Position numbers and translations under genes: made by a program. Positions 31,193-41,996 of a DNA stretch of 64,000 nucleotides are shown piece after piece. The stretch is from Helianthus annuus (taxonomy: Eukaryota; Streptophyta; Magnoliopsida; Asterales; Asteraceae): assembly GCF_002127325.2 (NCBI RefSeq), contig NC_035438.2, forward strand, positions 146,268,708 through 146,332,707, written 5' to 3'. Within the stretch, counting starts at the first letter, position 1. Each line of letters opens with the position of its first letter. A model generated the notes under the pieces. The model searched no databases and was not told the origin of the DNA. It was given only the letters and a program-made list of their open reading frames with translations.

Positions 31193-34100
31193 TTAGTTAG
31201 ATTTTGATGCCACCCAAGCCTCCTTCGACTTAGGTAGCTGAACGTTTACAAATGTGGTTTTGGTGTACAATTTTGGAAAATTTTTAGCATTCACTTTCAA
31301 ACTTTCTTCAGACCCAACCTCAACTTCTTTGTATAAGAAAAATTTGTCTTTTTGAAGTTGATCAGATGGTTGGTCTTTCTTTGGAACAATCTTCTTTTTA
31401 GAAACCTTAGACTCTTGTTTTTCAAGTTTCACATAATAGTCCAAAGGAACATTCATCTTTACCGGTGTGGTAGAAGACGATTGTTTTTCCGACTCTGAAA
31501 CCTTTGGTTTTTGAGAACTTGCAACTTTTGGCTTCCATGTTTGTTGAGATGAAGCAACCCGTTTGTAAAACTTGTCATTTTTAGTTACCACATTTTTAAC
31601 AGGTTTAGTTTTGACTTTGGTGTTGTCATCTTTCAAAACCTTTTTCTCAACAACCAATGGAACCTTGCTCTTTTCAACAACTTTCTTCTTCTGAATCTCA
31701 ACAGTTTCAGACTTAGGCTTCAAGTTGGTACACTTTCGTGCAATATGCCCAACTTGATTACATTTGAAGCATGTTCGAGTATCAACTACCCGACTTGTAC
31801 CTTCAGTTTGAGACTGTGAGGCCTTTTTCTCAAAAAATTCTTGATTTGTCTTTGAAAAGATTTCCGATTCTTGCTCAGAATGAGAACTCGAACTTTTCAC
31901 AAACACTTTCTTCTCAACAAACTTTCTGTTTTGAAAATTCCTTTTCTGATAATGCTTACCACCCTGATAACCACCCGACCATCTGTTTTGATTGTTGTTA
32001 TAAAAACGTGGTGGAACAACAGGTTTTTTATAGTAAGATTTATCTTTTTGAAAGTTTAACTCTCTTTTGGCATGTTTCAACCCTTCAAGTTCTGACACGT
32101 CTATCTCAATTAACTTGAAAACTTTCCCCAGTTTGCCAACATTCACATTCTCAATTGGAAAATCACAATCCGTATACAACTTATCAGATCCCACCATCTT
32201 GTACAACACAAGATTTGGTTCGTCATTTAAGTTGTCTTTGAATTTAGACTTTGGAATGTATTTTTCAAGAAAACATTCATCATCCTCAGTAGTGTCACTG
32301 TTAGATTTCAAAACATTTTCAGCGGTACTTTTAACAATTTCAGTTTGGACACTATCTTCATCGGGCGATGAAGTGAATGTAACATCAATTGTGTCAGGAA
32401 GTTTCACTTCATTAACATCTTCATCATTAACCAACCCTATTTGCTTCTTTGAATAATTGTTTAAAACTGGTGGTGGAACTTGATGATACCCCACCCCTGT
32501 TCCATCAGAGAAGACATCTTCGCCTGCTTTATTTTTCCCGATGGGCTTGGGAACAATGTGTTGTAAAACAAAGCTTGCGGAGTTGTAACTGGTTAATTTC
32601 AGACTAATGCGCTCATTTTCAATTTTAGCATCTTGGAATTGAAGCTTCAACTTCGTAATTTCATCCAGTTGCTGGTTGATTAACTCTTCCTTAACTCTAA
32701 GAACACCGGTCAGTTGAAGATTTTCTTTGTCTGTCTTACCGTTTTTTTCATCAGAATCTTTAACCGTTTGTTTTAACTTTTCAAAATTTTCTGAGATTTG
32801 ACGATTTTCAAGAATCAATTTTTCATTTTCTTTTCTAATCCTTTCTACGTCATTTTTATCGTTTTCGATTTTCTCAGTTAATTCCTTTAATTTGTCGTTC
32901 GAAGCTTTTAACAACTTATCACGGTTTAAGATCTGATCTTCAACACTTCTGACTCTACCAGTCAGTTCTTCAACTTTCTTACCACTGAGGTAAGCAACTG
33001 TACTACAAACTTTGCACTCTTTCATGCAATTTTTGCAGTTGTTCTCAGATTTAGCATTCTTACCTGACTCATGTGTATCATTTGAACTGACCTTGTTTTT
33101 GGATTCACTTCCATAACCAGAAACTACCTCTGGTTCTTTTGCAGCTAGAACCTTGTCAACCATCTTCTTCAAGTTTTCAACGGTGAGTTCTTGTGATGTA
33201 TCAATGATTCCATCATCAATCTTCTTTGGCTGCGGCTCTTTTTCTTTCTTATCAGATTCTCCTCCTCCCCACCATTCTCTCTGTCTGGCTTCTTCTTCAT
33301 CAGCAATCTGTTTGGTGAGAACTTCAATATCAACAGAATCTGGATCCACAGCTATGTTTCCATTCGGATCAAGATAAGATTCTCTATCAGGATCCCATCG
33401 CCTTGCTTTCTTTGCTTCCATCCATGTACGATAGATTTTGCTTTTCATGAAATGAGCTGTTTCCCTCCTGTTCACATACTTCACTTTTTCAGTGCTGTTA
33501 TCCTTAAATGGAACAATCTTTGCTGCTGTAAATGCATAACCAACTGCGTCTTCCTCAGGTAAAACATCACTCCAATCATAACCTTCATCGTCATGGAAAA
33601 CTGCAAGTGCCTTGGATTTTTCTTTGGGTGCCTTCTCTATCTGCTTCATCCCGGGAGGTTCTGATTTATTCTGATGATAAATCGCACTTTTGTAATAATC
33701 CTCTCGAAAAGAATTTGCAGTATCATCAGTGTAACATTTCTGCACTCACGCTTAAAGTGACCTTTCTGTTTACATTTAAAGCACGTCACTTTAGACTTGT
33801 CAAAGCCTAACTTGGTAGAAGGTCCACCAATAGACTGTCTTCCAGTAATCTCCATGAATCGCTGCGCTCTTCTCACTGCACTAGCCATACACCACCTTAT
33901 ATCAATCAATTCCATCTCCTCAGGATCGATTTGATCATAATCTTCCTTTGTTAGGTTGGTGTTGCCTATCTTTCCTGCAACGAGACTTTCGTACGATTCT
34001 AACACAGACGCTAAAAACACCATCTGTTGTTTTGCAGATTCTTCACTGAAATTCTGACCATTTTTCAAATTCACAGCAATGTTGCATTGAAAGAGATTCT

Positions 34101-35034
34101 TTGATGCAGATTGATTTGAAGTACTTGACGAAGAACCACCATGATAGCCACCGCTAGGAGTTTCTTCATTCATTGTGTTTGAACTTTCTGCTGAAAAAGC
34201 TGCCTTTGGAGATGCAGTCTTTGGAATACTGCCTCTGTAATACAACTCCACATTCTGCTGATAAGATGTGTTATTGACTTTATTGAATTTTTTGATCTCC
34301 AATTCATGGCTTTCTAGTCTTTCTATAAGCAGATCAACCTTCAAATCAGCCGGTTTTATTGTATTTTTCAGCATCAATGCAAAATACTGCCAGTCTTGCT
34401 CATTTGGTAGAGCGTCAAACAATTTGTCTACCAGCTCTTCTTGAGTGTAAATGATGTCATGTCTAGCAAGCTCCATCTTCAGGTGTCCGAATCTCTCAAT
34501 CATCTTGGAAACAGATTCGTTCTTTAAACAACCAAACAAATCAAACTCTTTACGTAACAGTTTCTTTTTGTTCTTAACTATTTCAGCACTACCAATACAT
34601 TTTATTTTCAATTTTTCCCAAAGGTCTCTCGAATCTTTGTACTCGATCAGTGCGATAATATCATCTCGGACAAATTGTTGAAGCAGAGCAATACACTTCT
34701 GTTTAGCAACATATCTTTCAATTTGATTTTCTTCCAAGTTTTCATAATCATCTCTCCCCATATCAAAGCCATTTTTCAAACTTCTCCAACTAGGATAAGC
34801 AAATGCTTTAAGCCATTCTTTGAATCTTGTAGCCCACCTGTTGTAATCTTCAATAGCCATCAACTTGGGCGGCTTGTTGTATGTTCCATAAGCACTGTCT
34901 ACACTCATAGCATCCGAAAGAATTTTCTTCGCACTCGGTGTTGGTGTAGTTTCATTTGTGTTAGTTAATGTGCCATCTCCCGAACCACTGGTAAATGCAA
35001 ATACGTCAGTAAATGGATTCATGAAATCATCCAT
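31193..35034 (-). pseudogene. Copia Gag, frameshifted (Cop2)
   Basis: Homologue of the Cop1 Gag. The N-terminal part 33646-35034 has the capsid-type domain (KPPKLMAIEDYNRWATRF...) and first knuckle CFKCKQKGHFKREC. A one-base shift just after the knuckle (about 33735-33745) moves the rest to the frame 31193-33745, with a long coiled coil (about residues 230-390 of that piece) and second knuckle CFKCNQVGHIARKC. Otherwise open over more than 1,270 codons. It has neither the SSDDEE cluster nor Cop1's linker sequence, so this member is diverged. Confidence 0.92.
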
Positions 35035-35618
35035 CTTTCACGTACCTGAAACAATCAACAAACACTTAGAAAAATTTTTGAAATTTTGGAAAAATGAGTT
35101 TCAAACAAAATTAATTCGAGTGGAATAGCTTCAAACGAAATTACCCACTCAAACGAGATTACTTTCAAATGGAAATAGATTTCAAACCAAATTACAAACC
35201 AAAATCTAATTCCGTGCGGAATTAGATTGATTTCAAGCGAAATTAATCACTTGGAGCGAAATTAGTAATTATGTTTGGAAGTTTCAAACGAAATTATATT
35301 CCGTGTGAAAATGTCTGCACTTTTCAAGCGGAATCAATCCAATATGTATAATTCCGTGCGGAATTACAAAGCTAGTTCAAACGGGATTAGGATGACATCA
35401 GCATGTTTGATCAACTTTTCAAGCGGAATTACAAGTTTTGTCCAATTTTGAATGAATTAAGGTCCAATTCTTTCAAGGATTAGTTAAAAGTATGTTTCGC
35501 TTGATATATGTGAAAATCAGGCCATTTCAACCGTTAAATTTTGTTCAAATCAGAAAAGAAGGAGTAGAAGTGAGAGAATCCGGTGAAATCAAGCTGAATT
35601 GGTATGAACTCCTCGTCC
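35035..35618 (-). other. Cop2 leader with palindromic AATTCCG array
   Basis: Untranslated leader. From about 35100 to 35430 it holds about fifteen degenerate motifs of type AATTCCG(N2)CGGAATT or its halves. One perfect 7+2+7 palindrome lies at 35350-35365. Confidence 0.75.
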
Positions 35619-35635
35619 TGAGCTCTGATACCACT
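35619..35635 (-). other. Cop2 primer-binding site
   Basis: The complement reads AAGTGGTATCAGAGCTC. TGGTATCAGAGC matches the initiator tRNA-Met 3' end. It lies immediately inside the right LTR. Confidence 0.88.
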
Positions 35636-36114
35636 TGTTGGATCGTCGTGTGACCCTAATGAGTCAATCTGAGTAGTTCAGCATCAAATACAAAGGCGGA
35701 ATCAATGTAAATGATGTAAAACAGCTTGATACTTTCTAATTTTCTTCTTTTACTGATTTCCTGAGCTTTTACAAATCAGATAACAATCCGGCAGCACCTC
35801 GGCTCTCAAAACACACACTGTAATTCCGTATCAAATGATCAGACAACAGTATTTATAGGCCATGTAATTCCTCACGAAATCACCTAAAGCGTAATCACTG
35901 GTTCATGCGGAATCACTAATTTCGTACGGAATCACCTGATTTCGTGCGGATTTACCTAATTCCGTGTGAAACCTTAATTTCGCATGAAATGACATAAGAC
36001 CCATTTCAAGCGGAAATACCTATAAACATGTTTTCTCGTTTTCCGTGCCCTGATCTAACTAGTACAATACAAGACTCTATAAAGACGAAGTTAACAGACA
36101 TCAGTGCACCAACA
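35636..36114 (-). repeat. Cop2 5' LTR (479 bp)
   Basis: Pairs with 25576-26057. TATAAATA on the minus strand at 35850-35857 is the likely core promoter. Target duplication TTATT follows. Confidence 0.93.
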
Positions 36115-36360
36115 TTATTGCTTTTGTATTTACTTGCTTTCAGAAAATATAAAAATCCAAAAATAGTGTCTTTTTCTGTTTAAAATTCTTAATGTATGGA
36201 AAACTGTTATTCTTGGAGGAATTGTTACTGATAGGGGGAGACGGTGTTAGAAAGTGAGTTCAAAATTTTAAATCATGCAGGTTCTTGTGTGTTGGACAAA
36301 AGTTTTGCGTGTTAGTGATAAATTGAAAATGCTTAATCTGTAATACAGTTTATCTATTGT
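36115..36360 (+). mobile_element. Cop5 relic, right part
   Basis: Continues the copia 3' module split by Cop2: an A/T-rich stretch with AAAATCCAAAAATAG, and ATAGGGGGAGACGGTGTTAG, a tract of the GGGGGAG type seen near the 3' LTR of Cop1 and Cop3. No LTR of its own can be recognised before the Tat LTR begins. Confidence 0.5.
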
Positions 36361-36663
36361 TGTGGGTGAAATTCTGAGCCCATATCCTGGATAATATCTT
36401 AAGTTATATCTTAATTATATGATATATGTTTATACCCGGGATGCTGACTCAGGATATTGGTAACATCCTGAGGATCACTAACGGATTATGTGCAGGAGTA
36501 CGAGTCCAAGCTTGCAACGTTCATGAGGACCTTTTCCCCTGAAGACTCGGTCGAAGTTGTTCGAAGAAAGACGTTGAAGCCGCTTTACTTGGTCTCCAAC
36601 ATTAACTAAAGAATATTCGAAGGCATCCCCTATTTATAGGAGACTTTGTTTTCTTTTCTTAAC

Positions 36664-36671
36664 TATAAATA
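36664..36671 (+). promoter_or_regulatory. TatA LTR TATA box
   Basis: TATAAATA about 300 bp into the LTR, followed by a C/T-rich transcribed-leader-like stretch with CTCTCTCTTTC. Confidence 0.5.
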
Positions 36672-37024
36672 GACGGATATATCAGATCGAAGAAGAAACA
36701 ACACTCACTGCTCTCAAACACTTCTGCTTTCTCGCAACTCTCTCTTTCTGAAAAAGTATTGTAACACTTAGCGATCTGATCATTATCCTATACTGTATCC
36801 TGACGTTTGAAGTAATAAGAAGAACAAGGCAGCTGCGATTGTCAGCTCCCGAGGTTTTGTGCCGGCGATCTAGATTGATCAAGGGCTTTCCTGGTATATC
36901 TCGTGTCACCCCTTTACTTTCTGCTCATTATTTGATTATAGATATAGCTCGATATCCTGTCACACCCCGTTTAACCGATTCAGCATATTTACAACACACA
37001 TTCTTAGCACACTACCTCACTTAA

Positions 37025-40000
37025 TGTCACACCCCGATATTTCCACATATTACCGGTGGGCCGAGTGGGGAGTATCGTGACGTAGTTGATATCATCATAG
37101 TCAAACAACACAAATTTAAAATGCACAGCGGAAGCAAAAGATAGATTTATTTCAACCGAATAAAATGTAATATCAAGTATCACAAAATGGCTAAAAAAGA
37201 TCCATAGGCGGATCGAATAAAAAGGAAACTTTGTTCAACAGATTTAAAGGAATCTAAGCTTGCAAAACTTCTATTTGATGCTAGGAGAGGCCAGCCTATT
37301 CCGATTAGTACATGCACTTAGCCTTTTTGGGAAAATACGTCAGTTTACACTGGTAAATACAATTAACTGACTCATTTTGAAAACATTTATGAAAATTGAT
37401 TTGAATGCACATGGCACAAAACTTTTTATAACTTGGGATAATTATTTATATATAAACTTGTAAAAAATTACATGTTTCTTATACGTTTAGTAGCCCGGAT
37501 TGACACCGGGTTAAAGATTAATATACACACCACATGATATAGTCCTGCGGCGAGTTAGTCTCGAAACCGGCGGTTATACCTTATTATTTATATATGCACT
37601 GGAGGGTGTATGCCTACACCCCGTGCTAAGGTCGTGGCCATTTCTTTAAATGATGCCAAGGATATCCGGGACATGGTCATTAACCCCCCCCAAAGGCTTT
37701 AAGCAAACAAAACAATTTAAACGGGTCATATCAATAAATTAACCTTCATACGATCAAAAATTCAATGCCCGACCAAGCGGTATTTTAGATACCGTACCCC
37801 AAGCCCGTATAAGGAAAATAATTTAAAAGTATTTACCTGAGCAAGTATGATTCACAAATAGCAAATGCAAGTAGCTTTTACCGGGTCTCCTAATCTGGAA
37901 CGAAGGTTTTTAATAACCTATTAGATTCCTAACGGGTATTTAATTAAGGTTAAACTTAGACCAGTTAGTTTTAAAGGAAGATACGGTTTAAAACGCATAA
38001 TTATGCGAAGACCAGAATAGAATGTGATTTAGACCCGACAAGTTTGGAGACTTGTATAATATGGGTAAACTAAACACATTCTGGATTTTGAGACAAAAAT
38101 GATAAGGTTTAACCCGTTTCGGTCAATTTATGCAAACTAGTTACATAAACCGAACCGAACGCGAAAAATGCATAACGGGTAACCATAAGAGTCATATATA
38201 GGTTTCCTAAGTTAATATGCTTTAAGTATGTTGTGACATCAGTAAGATATCTTCTATTATGCCCAAAACGAATTTAAACTCCAATTACACCCCGTAGGGG
38301 TACTTCGGTCATTTTAAAGGTTATAAAAGAGTTTAAATAATAATCTGAGTTTCAGGTCTGATATAATCAGCAAAAATACTTAATTTAATAAGTTATATCA
38401 GTAGGATATTACATATATGTGAATTTTATCATTTATAACCAAACTATGCACCGAAGGGGCATTTTGGTAATTTCACATAAGCCTAAAAGGTCAATTCTGA
38501 AAATCTAAGTTTAAAACTTTTGCTTACTGTTAAAGTATATAAATTTTCTAAAAATATTAGTAGGTATCAAGTCTTATATTTTTAAAATAGTTTTTATACA
38601 TAATATGCGCTAAAACGCGTAAAAAGGCGGTTTTAAGCGATTTCCGGGTTTTTAAAGAAAAGCTGATATTTTTATCATTCTAGAAAGCTTAAAATATTTT
38701 ATTTATCATATAAAATTAGTAGCAAAAGGTTTGGGGTCAAAATGTTTTGTAAAACTCATTTTATAGGCCAAAAGGGCAAAACCGGCAATTACCGAATTAA
38801 GCTTTGAACCCTATGTTATGCTCAGCCTAAAAATAAATAAAAATCTTCAAAAATCCCAAAATATTATTTTATATCAGTAGGTAAAAAGTTTGGTATCAAA
38901 AATGGGGTTTAGATAGGCTATATGCTAATTACACGGTTTAATTAATAAAAAGCTTTTCATTTACGCTAATGAGCATAACTCCTAATCTAGACCTCAAACT
39001 GATGTCAAATTTTAGGGACAAGTTTATAAATCAGTAATGAAGGTTTCTATTTTTTTTACTTTTTCAAAAATCACGTTTTAAGGTGAAAAGGGCATAATAG
39101 TCAACATTTAAGCATTTAACGGAAACATGCATATGAATCGGATAACTAATGAACCAAGTTGTATAATCACAGAGGGTTATACTAACATGTAACCTGGTCC
39201 TAATAAGGCTCTAAGGCATTTCTAAACCATGCTACATTGGGTCAGAACTGAAAGTCAAAGTAAAAGTCTAATTATGTGACTTTCGGTTCCGAACCGAGCC
39301 TAAACTGAAAATTGTCGGGTTGAACATGTTTAGACATGTTCTTACATTAATTACCAAGTTATATTAATGATGAAACAGTTTTCATACTTCTACATTGTTA
39401 ATTATGTGATTATTTGAAAATTAACTTTCTGTTGACTTTTTAGTCTTAGGTTTGACCCGATATTTGACCAAGTTAGGGTGATAATCAGTAGGTGCCCGTT
39501 TTAAGGGTTTATTGCCTACATAATTACCAACTTATAACTATTCCCATTTCGAGAATTGACTGGACCATTAGTGATTAATCACTAAGTCAAACCTTAATTA
39601 CGACGGGTTTGACTTTCGGCCAATAAACTAATAAAACTGAATTAAGAAAGGTTAAGGACACTTACAAAGGTCCTAAGTATGATTATGGATCCTAAGGAAA
39701 GTTGAAAAAGTCCAGAGAAGCTCCAAAGATTAGCTTGAAGTGAGTTGCAATGAGCAAATGAAAATGTTGCAACTTGAGCTCCTTATATAGTAACCCAAAA
39801 TGCATAAGATCATCACACCCAAGTCTATGAGAGTTCCCTGATCAACCCAAGTGTCCCTATGCATGAAAAACTATTGGCCGTGCTCCAGTATTTCGAAAAC
39901 CAGCACTTTAAGGCGGTGCAACCGGTTATAACAGGCAACTGCCATTTTTCTGCTGCCAGCGATAGCCTTACGGACCGTAAGCAATAAGCCTTGCTGTCCG

Positions 40001-40628
40001 TAAGCACCTCTTACGAACCGTAAGCCCTAGGCTTTGCAGTCTGCAACCGACCTTGATCTGAGATGCCCAGTTACAACCTAGCAGACCGTAAGCTCTTGGC
40101 TTTGCGGTCCGTATCCGCTTTTTAGAAATCAACGCCCAGCTTCGCCCCCTTACAGACCGTAAGGGCTCACCTTTGCGGTCCGTAAGCCTTCATCAGAAGA
40201 CAAAAACTTGAAAATTTTCAAGTTTTGACCATGCAATCATTCTATCTCTGAATCTCATGTCTTCTTTGCAGTAGGGGGACCATATAGACAGGCTTTGCAT
40301 GTCCTTGCATGTGTTGCCATGCACATGAGGTTTTTGGATCTAAAATGGCTTTTAAAATGAATCTTGTCGTAAATGCACCTAGAATCCCATCATTTGCAAC
40401 TTGGATTTTATTATTATTTGAAATTATCCAGATTTGAATATTTATCAGATGTTTATAAAACACATTAGGGTTTAGGATTAATAAGAAGGCCACTCAGAGG
40501 TATTACATTAACATGTTGACACTTTTAATCCGACCATACATCTTTTAACTTGATCCGGGTTCATAACACGTTTGCTTCACATGACACATGTCTTTATTTT
40601 ATTGGGTATGATTTTAGGAGGTGTTACA
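37025..40628 (-). mobile_element. Solo LTR (3,604 bp) of the GypA/GypB family
   Basis: Starts TGTCACACCCC, ends GGTGTTACA, with perfect CTTAA duplications at 37020-37024 and 40629-40633. Homologous over its length to 20084-24329 but with many substitutions and shorter by about 640 bp. Contains a cluster of TTACGGACCGTAAG-like palindromes at 39967-40190, one perfect (39967-39981). No coding sequence. Confidence 0.93.
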
Positions 40629-40680
40629 CTTAACTAATTTGATCACTAAATTGCTTAGGTAATTTTTGACCAAAACAATT

Positions 40681-40697
40681 TGGCACCCACCGTGGGG
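40681..40697 (+). other. TatA primer-binding region
   Basis: TGGCACCCACCGTGGGG lies eight bases after the LTR end, in the position and form of Tat-clade primer sites (usually TGGCGCC...). The G-to-A change at the CpG is typical of methylated, decayed copies. Confidence 0.7.
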
Positions 40698-40757
40698 CAA
40701 GTGGTGCTATTTCTACTAAAAGCTTTTGCAAAATCATTACTTAGTTTTCTATTTTCA

Positions 40758-41525
40758 ATGGCCTCGAGATCAAACATGAGCTCCTCCACCGTGTCTGCAA
40801 CAACCTCTGCAACAATTGGTTCGGTGCTTCCCCCACCTCCTCCGAGGACGCAAGCCTCCACACAACCTCAGGATATTATACCTACTCGGAGTGTTCAGGG
40901 ATCTGCTCCTGTTTTAGCTTCTAATGATGAAATTCTGACTTTATTTGGTAGTATACAGGAACAGATGAAGAAACAGTGGGAGACCAACCAAATGCTGATG
41001 AGAGAGATACAACTCTTGAAATCCAGCTCAAGCAGGCCCGCTGAGGATACTGTCACCCCCTTACAACCCAGGGCTTTAAACTTCAATTCTGCAGTATATA
41101 CCGAGGATAACAGGGGAAATATTGTGCCCAGCTATTCCTAAAGTCATATTCCTGAGATACCCTCTTCGGTTAGGGTGTCAACTGTGAGAAGTTCAGGATA
41201 TGCTTCAGGATATGGCCAGAATCCTCAGACTGGTAACGTATCTAATAATAATACTCTTGCTACTAACAGTATTGGGTCTTTGCAGGGCGCAGGTATGACA
41301 TCAGCACTTTCCAGGGAGCTTCAAAAGTAGAAGGACATGATATCCAGTATACCTGGAGTAGTCCAGCCAATCCCAGAAGTATCCCAGGATAGCCACAAGA
41401 TATCTCGGTTTGCATATCCTATCTGTGATGCTGAAATCCCAAAAAGATTTCAAACCCCCAACATGAAGCTCTATGACGAAACTACGGATCCTGAGGAGCA
41501 TATTGCCCAGTATAGGGAAAGGATG
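40758..41525 (+). pseudogene. Tat-like Gag, N-terminal part (before Cop4)
   Basis: Starts at MASRSNMSSS, with a low-complexity N-terminus and a helix about QEQMKKQWETNQMLMREIQLLK. Stops occur at 41139-41141 and about 41328. After them the same frame reads KRFQTPNMKLYDETTDPEEHIAQYRERM, the typical entry to the Tat capsid domain. Interrupted at 41525 by Cop4. The target duplication GGATG falls within the frame, and the capsid continues at 47720. Confidence 0.85.
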
Positions 41526-41985
41526 TGTAGGATCGTTTTCTGACCTCATGAGTCGTTCAGAGAAGATCTAGTCCAGATTAAGAGGCGGAAACTAATAACC
41601 TGGTGCAATTGAAGCTGTATTCACTTTAATATTGCTGTTGTAATGATTTCAAGTACTTTTACAAGGTCTAACAACACTTCGGCAGCACTTCGTGGCTTGC
41701 CGGAAGAAAACACACTGTTCCTATGTGCTGGATCGCCCCTAGGTATATATAGACTTCATGGACCGCTCATACGACATGTCTGTATGAGCGGTTCCACCTC
41801 AAAGCCATAAAAGCGATCCTCACATGTTCAAATAGGCGATCCAAACAATAACATGACACAAAAGCGATCCTAAGACATGTACAAATAAGCGATACATATT
41901 CAAACTACTATTCTAGGATCCTGTGTCATCTCTGATCTTCTATACTTGATGAATGACGTAGTCAGCAGACGTAGGTGCACTAACA
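41526..41985 (-). repeat. Cop4 3' LTR (460 bp)
   Basis: In minus sense TGTTAGTGCAC...GATCCTACA. Contains repeated GAGCGGTT/AGCGATCC motifs (41760-41890). Flanked outside by GGATG and inside by the purine-tract complement. Confidence 0.95.
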
Positions 41986-41996
41986 AACTCCCCCTC
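41986..41996 (-). other. Cop4 polypurine tract
   Basis: GAGGGGGAGTT on the minus strand abuts the LTR start TGTTAG. Confidence 0.8.

Larger units (their letters stand above)
25576..36114 (-). mobile_element. Cop2: full-structure Ty1/copia element, inactivated, 10.5 kb
   Basis: Minus-strand element with LTRs 25576-26057 and 35636-36114, perfect TTATT target duplications (25571-25575, 36115-36119), Met primer site, gag, protease, integrase, reverse transcriptase, RNase H and a 1.6-kb non-coding tail. The order protease-integrase-RT-RNase H is diagnostic of Ty1/copia. The very long Gag suggests the SIRE/Maximus side of the superfamily, an inference. LTRs differ by about 14 substitutions and one 3-bp indel over about 480 bp. 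Frameshifts in gag and RT, stops in pol and a small deletion make it defective. It is the only pol-bearing member of the Cop1-4 family here. Confidence 0.93.
36361..40672 (+). repeat. TatA 5' LTR, interrupted by a solo LTR
   Basis: Starts near TGTGGGTGAAATTC and ends TTTTTGACCA before the primer region. Without the nested 3,604-bp solo LTR and one duplicated CTTAA it is about 700 bp. A second partial copy begins at 49588. A TATA box TATAAATA is at 36664-36671. The left boundary is inferred by comparison with 49588. Confidence 0.75.
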
